Shown in pieces: positions 1-6,576 of a stretch of 12,500 nt of DNA (position 1 is the first letter of the stretch; each line of letters opens with the position of its first letter). Below the pieces are notes generated by a model that was not told where the DNA came from, made no database searches, and saw only the letters and a list, made by a program, of their open reading frames with translations. The position numbers and the translations under genes were made by a program. Source of the DNA: Halanaerobiales bacterium (GTDB lineage Bacteria; Bacillota_F; Halanaerobiia; Halanaerobiales; DTU029); NCBI GenBank assembly GCA_016278415.1, contig JADQBV010000242.1, positions 1 to 12,500 on the forward strand, written 5' to 3'.

Positions 1-1213
1 TAATATCGTTACCCTGTCTTCGTTTAAGTATCATAAATGGTATCAGACCTAACATCAGCATTATACAGGTAATCATGAAAAGACTGAAGATATTTATATA
101 TAATAATAGAAAAGTACTGAGCAATGGACCTATAAGACCCCTTACCCCTAACATTGTCAGATATATACCACTATATCTAGACGACTTTTCTCCACCTAAT
201 TTCATCATTAAATTCTGCCAGCCGACTTCCTGACTTGATCCTGCCGCACCTGCAATAAAAGAGGCTAACAGCAATAAAGGAAAAGGACTCTGCATGAAAT
301 AAAGGATTGGTGAACCCAGATACAAAACTATAGCAATTATAATGGCATATAAGGGCTGAAAACGATCAACAACCCATCCCCATATGGATGCAGTTAAAAA
401 CCATCCAATGATCCAAAAGATGGCCAATTGACCAATTTGAAAATTATTCATATTAAAAACCTGTACTTGAACCAATGGATAGATAGGTGCCAGCATCAAA
501 TTACCAGTACCAAATAGCATAAATCCTATAGTAGCTAATCTCAAATTTGCGTCTGTTTTCAATAAAGACAAGTTATCAACTAAGGAAAATGACTTTTTAG
601 CAACTACTACTATATCTCCCTCTTCTCTTATTCTAGTAAAAATAACCGTTGATAAAACACCAAAAATACCTGCTATCAAAAAGATTCCTGTATATCCATG
701 GCTATCTAACCACATCCCTGCAAAATAAGTAGAACCCATTCGCAAAAAACCCATAATAAACTGTAAGCGCCCCATTATCTGCCCCCTATATTCCATAGGA
801 TAAATTTTCTTAATCAAACTAGTATAAGCAGGCCCCCCAATAGAAGCAGTTAGATAATGAAGTATGATAAAAGCTGCAAAAACTTCCGCTGTACTAACAA
901 ATGCAATTAAAACTATTAATAATCTAGATAAAAGTCCACTAAAGATTACATAAGGTAACTTCTGTCCCTGGTCACTACGGTGTCCCCAGTAAACTGCAAA
1001 TAACTGCCCCATAAAAGGTGCAGCAGTTAATAAGGCAAGCAAGGTACTGCCAATGCCTAGTTTTACTGCCATTACTGCAAAAAATGGATAAAAAGCCCCG
1101 CCAAACACACCAAAATTAGCAGCAGCTATCGACTCAACTTTCATATTATACTTTGCCTCAGAATTTAATTTGCTGTAGAAGGGAGCAAATTTACTAACAA
1201 AATTAGGTAACAT
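1..1213 (-). CDS. MFS transporter, 3' end beyond window
   Basis: Reading leftward from ATG at 1213 gives 404 uninterrupted codons that run off position 1, so the C-terminus is missing but probably only slightly (MFS proteins are usually about 400-450 residues). The protein is very hydrophobic, with about 12 membrane spans expected. The loop after the second span carries an MFS motif A, GHRSDQGQK at residues 77-85, with the conserved Asp at 81. A second-half counterpart, WGWVVDRF, lies at 278-285. A long cytoplasmic loop around 193-225 separates the halves. The ATG is preceded by GAGAGGAAG at a suitable distance. It is an inner-membrane secondary transporter, but the substrate and direction cannot be read from sequence; drug or sugar efflux is only a guess suggested by its unusual leader. 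It has its own promoter and a 184-nt leader with a small ORF, described separately. Confidence 0.9.
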   Translation of the reverse strand, partial: MLPNFVSKFAPFYSKLNSEAKYNMKVESIAAANFGVFGGAFYPFFAVMAVKLGIGSTLLALLTAAPFMGQLFAVYWGHRSDQGQKLPYVIFSGLLSRLLIVLIAFVSTAEVFAAFIILHYLTASIGGPAYTSLIKKIYPMEYRGQIMGRLQFIMGFLRMGSTYFAGMWLDSHGYTGIFLIAGIFGVLSTVIFTRIREEGDIVVVAKKSFSLVDNLSLLKTDANLRLATIGFMLFGTGNLMLAPIYPLVQVQVFNMNNFQIGQLAIFWIIGWFLTASIWGWVVDRFQPLYAIIIAIVLYLGSPILYFMQSPFPLLLLASFIAGAAGSSQEVGWQNLMMKLGGEKSSRYSGIYLTMLGVRGLIGPLLSTFLLLYINIFSLFMITCIMLMLGLIPFMILKRRQGNDI

Positions 1214-1298
1214 ATCAATCTTCCTCTCCAGTTAATTTTAGATCTAACCTTACACTAAAAAATAAATCAACTCATATTATCCTGTGGAAGATTAACAC
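1212..1298 (-). promoter_or_regulatory. Candidate translational attenuator masking the MFS ribosome binding site
   Basis: In the mRNA, the leader-ORF segment GTGTTAATCTTCC (1286-1298) can pair over 13 continuous positions, including three G-U pairs, with GGAAGATTGATAT (1212-1224). The second segment covers part of the MFS ribosome binding site, the spacer and the first two bases of the start codon. A ribosome stalled in the leader ORF would disrupt this helix. A competing 5-bp pairing is possible between GAAGA in leader codons 2-3 (1327-1331) and TCTTC in the same segment (1287-1291). This three-segment arrangement resembles the known erm and cat leaders. The pairing is seen directly; the mechanism is inferred. 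Confidence 0.45.
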
Positions 1299-1335
1299 CC
1301 CTCAGGCAATTTCTTTTCAGCAGAATTCTTCTCAT
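1267..1335 (-). CDS. 22-residue leader peptide upstream of the MFS gene
   Basis: A short ORF opens with ATG at 1335, preceded by a very strong ribosome binding site AGAGGGG (1341-1347, 5-nt spacer), and ends with TGA at 1267-1269, 53 nt before the MFS start. The peptide begins MRRILLKRNCLRGVNLP and ends QDNMS. It is rich in Arg and Leu, has one Cys and has no recognisable domain. The strength of the binding site, the position between promoter and transporter, and the complementarity of its codons 13-17 to the MFS ribosome binding site argue for a regulatory leader peptide, not a chance ORF. I do not recognise the peptide. It could also be a small membrane-active or secreted peptide in its own right, but it lacks a clear signal sequence. 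Confidence 0.55.
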   Translation of the reverse strand: MRRILLKRNCLRGVNLPQDNMS

Positions 1336-1403
1336 CTTAACCCCTCTACATCTGCCTTCTTATTATCTTATATAGCCTTAAAAAAATCCAAGAAACTTAG
1401 AAG

Positions 1404-1432
1404 AATATACTATACTTTAAACTAATTGTCAA
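1404..1432 (-). promoter_or_regulatory. Sigma-A type promoter for leader ORF and MFS gene
   Basis: On the minus strand there is a perfect -35 TTGACA (1427-1432), a 17-bp spacer and a -10 TATATT (1404-1409, 5 of 6 consensus bases). Transcription would start near 1397, giving a leader of about 184 nt. This is the best-formed promoter in the window. Confidence 0.7.
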
Positions 1433-1457
1433 CCCTTTTTTTCACTTAATATAAATT

Positions 1458-1505
1458 AAAAAAACCTATTCAATCTGAAGTGAACTATTCCAGACTAAAT
1501 AGGTT
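1458..1505 (-). terminator. Rho-independent terminator downstream of nadE
   Basis: On the minus strand, AACCTATT (1498-1505) pairs perfectly with AATAGGTT (1463-1470). An inner stem TCTG(G)AA / TTCAGA is separated from it by a symmetric 3-nt internal loop, and the stem is followed by a run of T (1458-1464, partly inside the stem). It lies about 190 bp after the nadE stop and just upstream of the MFS promoter, so it would separate the two transcription units. A small independent RNA ending here is another possibility. Confidence 0.6.
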
Positions 1506-1515
1506 GAATACTGTA

Positions 1516-1537
1516 ATGTATTATTTTAATAATACAT
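1516..1537. repeat. Perfect 10-bp inverted repeat, A+T rich
   Basis: ATGTATTATT and AATAATACAT flank a 2-bp TT centre. It lies between the nadE stop and the terminator. The arms are almost all A/T, so this may be an operator, an mRNA 3' structure or a chance product of base composition. No function can be assigned. Confidence 0.4.
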
Positions 1538-1548
1538 CTGTTATTTAT

Positions 1549-1578
1549 ATTATAGTTAATCTAAATTAACATTATAAT
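1549..1578. repeat. Interrupted inverted repeat around GTTAAT/ATTAAC
   Basis: GTTAAT (1555-1560) and ATTAAC (1565-1570) form a perfect stem with a 4-nt loop. It is extended by ATTATA on the left and TATAAT on the right, with a short bulge. Together with the repeats at 1463-1505 and 1516-1537 this makes three stem-loops in about 115 bp. The rest of the 1579-1698 gap is A+T-rich DNA in which I see only short direct repeats such as ATTATCGA twice (around 1679-1696), and no gene. Confidence 0.35.
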
Positions 1579-1698
1579 TAGCCCTGTCAATATAGATACT
1601 ATTTCATAAAGGTATTAAACAAGTATTGAACAAATATTTAAGCAAAATTTAAGATAAAGCAAATATATATAATCAAGTATTATCGATCATTATCGAAT

Positions 1699-2445
1699 TT
1701 ACTCCAAATCCTCCCGTTTAGGTATTGGAATAGACTGCAACTTATGGGCACTTCTGCTCGCTAATTCCTCTATTCGTTTCTTCTCCATAGGCTCAGCCTC
1801 ACCTGTCAGAATGTATTTATCCAATACTTCATAACTTACACCCATCTCCTGCTCATCAGTCTGCTCATGCCAAAGACCTGCAGATGGTGCTTTGCTAATG
1901 ATCTTTTCTGGTATATCCAGGTGTCTAGCCAATTCCCTGACTTCAGATTTGACCAGTCTTCCAAGTGGACCAATATCAATTCCGCCATCGCCATATTTAG
2001 TAAAATAGCCTATTTTTAGCTCACTCCAATTATCAGTGCCTACTACTAAGTAATTGTTTTTGGCAGCATAATAATATAAAGTGGTCATCCGTAATCTTGG
2101 TTTTATATTAGCAATAGATAAATTCTCAGATTCTTTTTTAATATTTCCCTCTGTCAGCATCAAAAACTCATCAAGTACAGACCCTAAATCTCTGACAATG
2201 TAATTTATCTCAAATCTCTCTGCCAGTAATTTAGCATCAGCTTCATCCTCTTCATTACTATAACAGGGCATAATAACACCTAATATATTTTCTCCAAAGG
2301 CCTTTTGACATAAGACAGCAGTTACTGCAGAATCGATTCCCCCACTTAAACCAAATATAGCACCTTTGGCACCAGCCGATTCTACCTTTTCTTTCAACCA
2401 ATTAACTAAAACCCCTTCTACCTTTTTATAATCCAAACCACCCAT
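1699..2445 (-). CDS. nadE: Ammonia-dependent NAD(+) synthase
   Basis: NadE makes NAD(+) from nicotinic acid adenine dinucleotide, ATP and ammonia, the last step of NAD synthesis, in the cytoplasm. The 248-residue length is that of the stand-alone ammonia-dependent enzyme; there is no N-terminal glutaminase (nitrilase) domain. The PP-loop SGGIDS is at residues 34-39. Family motifs follow: KPRLRM (115-120), GTDNWSE (136-142), YGDGGIDIGPL (151-161, substrate-binding and gate region) and KAPSAGLWHEQTDE (185-198). The start at 2445 has AGAGGTG 8 nt upstream. It lies 19 nt downstream of the ttcA-like gene on the same strand, so co-transcription is very likely; the terminator at 1458-1505 would end the unit. 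Nothing looks damaged. Confidence 0.95.
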   Translation of the reverse strand: MGGLDYKKVEGVLVNWLKEKVESAGAKGAIFGLSGGIDSAVTAVLCQKAFGENILGVIMPCYSNEEDEADAKLLAERFEINYIVRDLGSVLDEFLMLTEGNIKKESENLSIANIKPRLRMTTLYYYAAKNNYLVVGTDNWSELKIGYFTKYGDGGIDIGPLGRLVKSEVRELARHLDIPEKIISKAPSAGLWHEQTDEQEMGVSYEVLDKYILTGEAEPMEKKRIEELASRSAHKLQSIPIPKREDLE

Positions 2446-2464
2446 ATATTTTCACCTCTTGTAT

Positions 2465-3241
2465 TTATTCTTTATACCATAATTTATTCATTCTATTAAC
2501 TAATTCTTTTTCCTCAAGCTGAGCAGACCATAATTCTAATGGAGCATCCTCACGCATAGCTGATGCCAAATTATAAAAAACCTGTTTATTATGAGTAAAA
2601 TTACGTAATTGTTCTTTTATCTCCGCCCTCTTAGTTTTATTATCATAAGGACAGGGATTATCTTTAGACTGGTAGTCTATCAAATTTTTACCTTCTATAA
2701 GCCTTTTCTCTCTTAAATATATTAAAGGTCTAATGATGTAAATATCATTATCAGATAGATGCCTTTTAGGTTGTAAGCTAAGTATCTGTCCCGAATATAT
2801 AATACTCATTAAGAAAGTCTCAATTGCATCATCATAATGGTGACCAAAAGCTACTTTCTTTATATTATTCTTTTTCATATATGCTACAAGGGTTCCTCGC
2901 CTGAAATGGGCACATTTCGCACAGGGAGTCCCCTCTTCAACACTTAAAATATACTCTGATATTTTGGTCTTTTCTATATGATAAGGTACTTCCAGTTTAT
3001 CACATAATTTTTCTAAATAGTTAAAGTCATTATCTTTAAAGCCTGGATCAATGGTTATTGCAGATAACTTAAAATCAATAGCCAGATGTTTCTGTAAAAT
3101 AGCAAGGGCAAACATGAGAAAACTACTATCCTTACCGCCAGATAGTCCTACTAATATATGGTCCCCATCCTCAATAAGATTAAACTCAGCAATGGCTTTT
3201 ACAATTTTTGTATTATAATTTTTGGGTAATGACAACTCCAT
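2465..3241 (-). CDS. ttcA: TtcA-family tRNA 2-thiocytidine synthetase
   Basis: A 258-residue PP-loop ATP pyrophosphatase of the TtcA/TilS group. TtcA activates C32 of certain tRNAs with ATP and inserts sulfur using a [4Fe-4S] cluster. SGGKDS is at residues 34-39 and GHHYDD at 133-138. The cluster-ligand pair CAKC is at 107-110, and a third cysteine sits in NPCPYDN (C197), matching the C-x2-C plus distal Cys pattern of TtcA. That pattern argues against TilS (lysidine), which lacks the cysteines. At 258 residues it is shorter than the E. coli enzyme (about 310), as in many anaerobic Firmicutes, so the exact tRNA substrate is less certain. The start at 3241 has GGAGTG 8 nt upstream. It probably shares a transcript with the unknown gene upstream (65-nt gap) and with nadE. 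Confidence 0.85.
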   Translation of the reverse strand: MELSLPKNYNTKIVKAIAEFNLIEDGDHILVGLSGGKDSSFLMFALAILQKHLAIDFKLSAITIDPGFKDNDFNYLEKLCDKLEVPYHIEKTKISEYILSVEEGTPCAKCAHFRRGTLVAYMKKNNIKKVAFGHHYDDAIETFLMSIIYSGQILSLQPKRHLSDNDIYIIRPLIYLREKRLIEGKNLIDYQSKDNPCPYDNKTKRAEIKEQLRNFTHNKQVFYNLASAMREDAPLELWSAQLEEKELVNRMNKLWYKE

Positions 3242-3306
3242 CTTATTTTCACTCCAGACTTTATCTAATTAAACATCCCGGACAATGTACCATACTGCAG
3301 ATTAAC

Positions 3307-4137
3307 CTACATACACTTATAACTCCACTCTTCAGCCAGACCCCTTACAACGCCATATCTACGCGGAACTACCATGTCAACTTTTTCACTTATATTTTCA
3401 TCTACCGTATCTGCCCTTTTTACATTGCTATCATCAGCATCCTTATAGTGAATAGGATCAACATAATCTACATCAATTAGCTCTATAAACTCACCTGTAT
3501 ATCTTTTTAAAATTCCCTTATATTTCTCAATCTCTTCACCTCTACTTAATTCAAGAATCACTCGATACCCAATATATTTTTCTAATAAAGGTTCAAATGA
3601 ATTATCAACTGTTGCAAATAATTCACTTTTAATTTTATCTATATATTTATCCTGTGATGCCATTACCATGCCAGCTGCAGTATTTTTCCCAATCTGATTG
3701 CTGACTAAATTAAAGATTTCCAACAAAGAATCTTTAATAGTTTTAAAAAAGTTTGCCACTTTCCTGAAATACCTGCGCATTCTTGATGGATGAAAGCTCT
3801 TTTTTAGGTCTTTTTCTCTTTCAACTTTTTCTTTACTACTCATATCATCAAAGTATCTTATTAAAAGTTGAATTGAAGGATATTCTGTCTTATATAATAA
3901 AAAACTATTAATGCAAAAGCCAGATTCGTCTTTTAATGACTGTGGATAAATAAATTCTAGACCTGTGCTTATTACATGCACTTTCCCCTTAACCCTCTTA
4001 CTATCCCTTTTTTCTAAAGTAATAGTATTTTTATTAAAATCCTTTAGACATTTATCTTTCTTTATTTTCCTTAAAACAACTGCTATGAATGCAGATATAA
4101 AAACAAATAAAAAAGTGATCGTTAAAGTATCTAACAT
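3307..4137 (-). CDS. Membrane-anchored protein of unknown function
   Basis: I do not recognise this 276-residue protein. An N-terminal membrane helix (about residues 5-22) is followed at once by RKIKKDK, so by the positive-inside rule the rest should be cytoplasmic. Residues 40-95 are predicted mostly beta. A basic, helix-rich middle section (100-185) contains HPSRMRRYFRK. Residues 186-223 (EKYIGYRVILEL... to ...EFIELIDV) have the alternating pattern of a small Sm-like or PRC-like beta barrel; this is my inference from pattern, not a family match. The C-terminal tail is charged, with short hydrophobic stretches. ATG at 4137 has AAGGGAG 9 nt upstream. It is the first gene of a likely operon with ttcA and nadE and is divergent from the permease. 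Whether it works with either enzyme is unknown. Confidence 0.8.
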   Translation of the reverse strand: MLDTLTITFLFVFISAFIAVVLRKIKKDKCLKDFNKNTITLEKRDSKRVKGKVHVISTGLEFIYPQSLKDESGFCINSFLLYKTEYPSIQLLIRYFDDMSSKEKVEREKDLKKSFHPSRMRRYFRKVANFFKTIKDSLLEIFNLVSNQIGKNTAAGMVMASQDKYIDKIKSELFATVDNSFEPLLEKYIGYRVILELSRGEEIEKYKGILKRYTGEFIELIDVDYVDPIHYKDADDSNVKRADTVDENISEKVDMVVPRRYGVVRGLAEEWSYKCM

Positions 4138-4172
4138 TGTGAAGAACTCCCTTCTATTGATATAGATAATAA

Positions 4173-4203
4173 TTTAATAATTAATTCAAGATCAGCTTAT
4201 AAT
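4173..4203 (+). promoter_or_regulatory. Possible promoter of the amino acid permease
   Basis: The 103-bp divergent region contains a perfect -10 TATAAT (4198-4203), 38 bp before the permease ATG. The best -35 is weak: TTTAAT at 4173-4178 with a 19-bp spacer. The permease ribosome binding site is AAAGG, 11 nt before ATG. A minus-strand promoter for the divergent gene must lie in the same space, but I cannot pick one out. Confidence 0.35.
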
Positions 4204-4240
4204 ATATATATACTATTACCACTGAAAGGTTGATAAAAAT

Positions 4241-5716
4241 ATGAGTCACAGAAAAGGTTTATCAGTATGGCAGTTGACCATGCTTGCCCTCGGTACAGTT
4301 GTAGGTGGTTCATTTTTTCTAGGTTCATCTATAGCAATTAAGGCTGCTGGTCCAGCAGTAATTATATCATATATTTTAGGTGGTGCATTAGTCTACTTTA
4401 TATTATATTCACTTTCTGAAATGACAGTGGCTAATCCTGCCCCTGGTTCCTTTAGGACCTATTGTGAAAATATGTATGGGCCTATTGCCGGCTTTACTGT
4501 TGGCTGGGTCTATTGGACTGGACTAGTACTTGCTATGTCCAGCGAGGCTATAGCTGTTTCTGTTTTCCTACAAAGGTGGTTGCCTAATTTCTCTTTACCT
4601 GTACTAGGGTCAATAGTAATAATTGGTGTAACTATTATAAACCTCCTGGGAGTTGAAAAACTCAGCAAATTAGAAGGTGGTCTAGCAGTAATAAAGTTAT
4701 TAGCCCTAGTTGGTTTTATTGCTATAGCTACTTTACTGGTGACAGGCTTAATTCCTGGTCAAGCTGCCAAAGGAGCTGGAGCATTATTAACCGAAGACTT
4801 TTTACCTGGAGGAATAGCCGGAATTGCTGGTAGTATGTTAATAGTTATGTTTACATATGCTGGTTTTGAAATAATTGGACTAGCAGCATCTGAAGCTGAT
4901 GAGCCCCATAAGACAATCCCAAGGGCCATTAAATATACAGTGCTGGGATTAGTAGGCTTGTATTTACTAACAATAGTACTTATCCTTCCGCTTGTTCCAG
5001 TAACAGAACTAAGCCAGGAAACCAGTCCTATGGTAATTGCCTTAATTGCCAATGGACAGACCTGGGCTGGAAACATCATAAACATCATACTTGTAATAGC
5101 AATTCTGTCCACTATGTTGGCCGCTACCTTTGGTATTGCCAGAATGGTCAGATCATTAGCAGAAGATAGCCATGCGCCTAAATTGTTAAAGGATAATGGC
5201 GAAATACCTTATCGCGGAATAATTTTTTCTGGTCTTGCTATGTTATCAGGCCTTGCATTAGGATATATTCTCCCAAGACAGGTCTATATCTTTCTAATTA
5301 GTTCAGGTGGATTTTCACTGCTCTTTGTTTACGTAATAATTCTGATTACACATATTAAATTTCGTAAAATAAACGGCTGTCCCCCTGATGGCAAATGTAA
5401 ATTACCTGGCTATCCATATACTTCAATACTTGCACTTGTCTCTCTTATCGGAATTATTGCCAGTATGCCTTTAATACCTGGACAGGGATCTGGCCTTATT
5501 GCAGGATTATCCCTTGTACTACTTTATATATTAATATATTTAAGTAGGCAATTTTCATATAAAAGATTTAAAGAGGATTTACAGTATTTTTCACTAACTC
5601 AAACTTACAAAGTTCATTATGGTACAGAGTTTGCTGATGAAATTACTCCTGGTCACGAAGATAATAAAAGCAAAAAGAATGACTATCCTAATAGCAATAA
5701 TGATGATAATAAGTGA
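4241..5716 (+). CDS. APC-superfamily amino acid permease
   Basis: A 491-residue integral membrane amino acid transporter of the APC superfamily, closest in style to the AAT (amino acid:proton symporter) group, acting in uptake across the cytoplasmic membrane. The first span carries the substrate-site pattern GTVVGGSFFLGSS (18-30). FTYAGFEIIGLAASEADEP (204-222) followed by KTIPRAI is the classical conserved segment of spans 6-7. About 12 spans are visible between residues 12 and 435. The loop before span 11 holds CPPDGKCKLPGYPYT (380-394), with a Cys pair and the family PGYP turn. After the last span there is a hydrophilic tail of about 55 residues ending in an Asn/Asp/Lys-rich, probably disordered stretch. 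The amino acid carried cannot be told from sequence. It is monocistronic, with a convergent neighbour 75 bp downstream and no clear terminator between them. Confidence 0.92.
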   Translation: MSHRKGLSVWQLTMLALGTVVGGSFFLGSSIAIKAAGPAVIISYILGGALVYFILYSLSEMTVANPAPGSFRTYCENMYGPIAGFTVGWVYWTGLVLAMSSEAIAVSVFLQRWLPNFSLPVLGSIVIIGVTIINLLGVEKLSKLEGGLAVIKLLALVGFIAIATLLVTGLIPGQAAKGAGALLTEDFLPGGIAGIAGSMLIVMFTYAGFEIIGLAASEADEPHKTIPRAIKYTVLGLVGLYLLTIVLILPLVPVTELSQETSPMVIALIANGQTWAGNIINIILVIAILSTMLAATFGIARMVRSLAEDSHAPKLLKDNGEIPYRGIIFSGLAMLSGLALGYILPRQVYIFLISSGGFSLLFVYVIILITHIKFRKINGCPPDGKCKLPGYPYTSILALVSLIGIIASMPLIPGQGSGLIAGLSLVLLYILIYLSRQFSYKRFKEDLQYFSLTQTYKVHYGTEFADEITPGHEDNKSKKNDYPNSNNDDNK

Positions 5717-5791
5717 TAGCATATATTTCAATTCCCGGATATGACTTATACTGATAGTAATAAAAATTATAGTAATAAATGACATAGCATT

Positions 5792-6469
5792 CTAATTATA
5801 TCCCTGTATAAATAGACCAGTCTCCTCTAGCCATTCTGCATAAAATATATCTTTAATATCTTGATAACCTTCTTTCTCAATCTTTTCTTTAAGCCAGATA
5901 ATATTAAGGTCAGCGCTCTCCAAATTATCCCATAACACCTGTCCATCACTAATCAATGTAACAGAAAGATTTACTGGTTTTACCGGCAAATTAAAATCAT
6001 CTCTACTTGTTTCTTGGGCCCCCGACTTCTTCAATACACTGAGAGTACCACTAGACTCCAGGATAGCATACTCAACATCACGAATTGAAAAAACATCTTT
6101 TTGTCTTAGTAGTTCTTGTAATGTATTGATATTTAATTTATTCTTCTTCAAGATTTTATAATCTATAAGACCGTTCCTTATTAATATAGCAGGGTTCCCC
6201 TCTAAAAAACCCCTTGTTTTTAAAACCCTCTGAGAAAGTAACTCAACAGAGATCATTAATATACCCCATATCACTAACGCGTATAAAACAAACAAAATAC
6301 TTACTTCCTGATCATATATAGCATTACCCAAAAGTTCGCCCATCACTAAAGCGGAAATAAAATCAAATGGTGTAAGTTCATTTATCTGTGTTTTACCAAT
6401 CACCTTTGTCACCAGGAATAATATAATAAATCCAATAATTAACTCGATTGTAATATGTAAAATTTCCAT
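5792..6469 (-). CDS. YetF/DUF421 family membrane protein
   Basis: A 225-residue member of the DUF421 (YetF/YkjA/YdfR) family. Members have about three N-terminal membrane spans and a cytoplasmic YetF domain; their molecular role is not well defined, though some are linked to spore germination or envelope functions. Spans are visible at about 5-22, 36-52 and 56-76. GKTQINELTPFDFISALVMG (25-44) is the family's first signature. EGNPAILIRNG (90-100) and LRQKDVFSIRDVEYAILESS (121-140), followed by GTLSVL, form the YetF core. The last 60 residues are a second, acidic and Trp-containing part that looks typical of longer members. The ATG has GGGAGGG 10 nt upstream. It follows the epimerase gene by 107 bp, and a striking inverted repeat ends directly at its ribosome binding site. 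Confidence 0.88.
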   Translation of the reverse strand: MEILHITIELIIGFIILFLVTKVIGKTQINELTPFDFISALVMGELLGNAIYDQEVSILFVLYALVIWGILMISVELLSQRVLKTRGFLEGNPAILIRNGLIDYKILKKNKLNINTLQELLRQKDVFSIRDVEYAILESSGTLSVLKKSGAQETSRDDFNLPVKPVNLSVTLISDGQVLWDNLESADLNIIWLKEKIEKEGYQDIKDIFYAEWLEETGLFIQGYN

Positions 6470-6486
6470 TTTTTACAAACCCTCCC

Positions 6487-6544
6487 TATTCCATAATATT
6501 ATTTAAATTATTCCCTATGTAAACGTTTTATATATTATGGAATA
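6487..6544. repeat. 13-bp perfect inverted repeat with cre-like core, upstream of the DUF421 gene
   Basis: TATTCCATAATAT (6487-6499) and its exact reverse complement (6532-6544) enclose a 32-bp interval. Within it, ATGTAAACGTTTTATA (6517-6532) fits the catabolite-responsive element pattern WTGNNARCGNWWWCAW except at the two bases that should be CA. In the minus-strand transcript the second arm ends directly against the GGGAGGG ribosome binding site of the DUF421 gene. It could be a catabolite operator, a dual operator or an mRNA stem-loop. It lacks a T-run, so it is a poor terminator for the upstream epimerase gene. Confidence 0.45.
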
Positions 6545-6576
6545 AAAAGAGGTTTTTTATAAGTCTAATAAAAAAT

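Noticed and set aside
1214..1460. T-box or metabolite riboswitch in the MFS leader
   Set aside because: I found no T-box AGGGTGGNACCGCG-like element and no known riboswitch core. The leader is better explained by the small ORF and helix.
3208..3480. Plus-strand open frame of 90 codons
   Set aside because: It lies antisense to the start of ttcA and the end of the unknown membrane protein gene, has no ribosome binding site, and its composition is that of complemented coding sequence.
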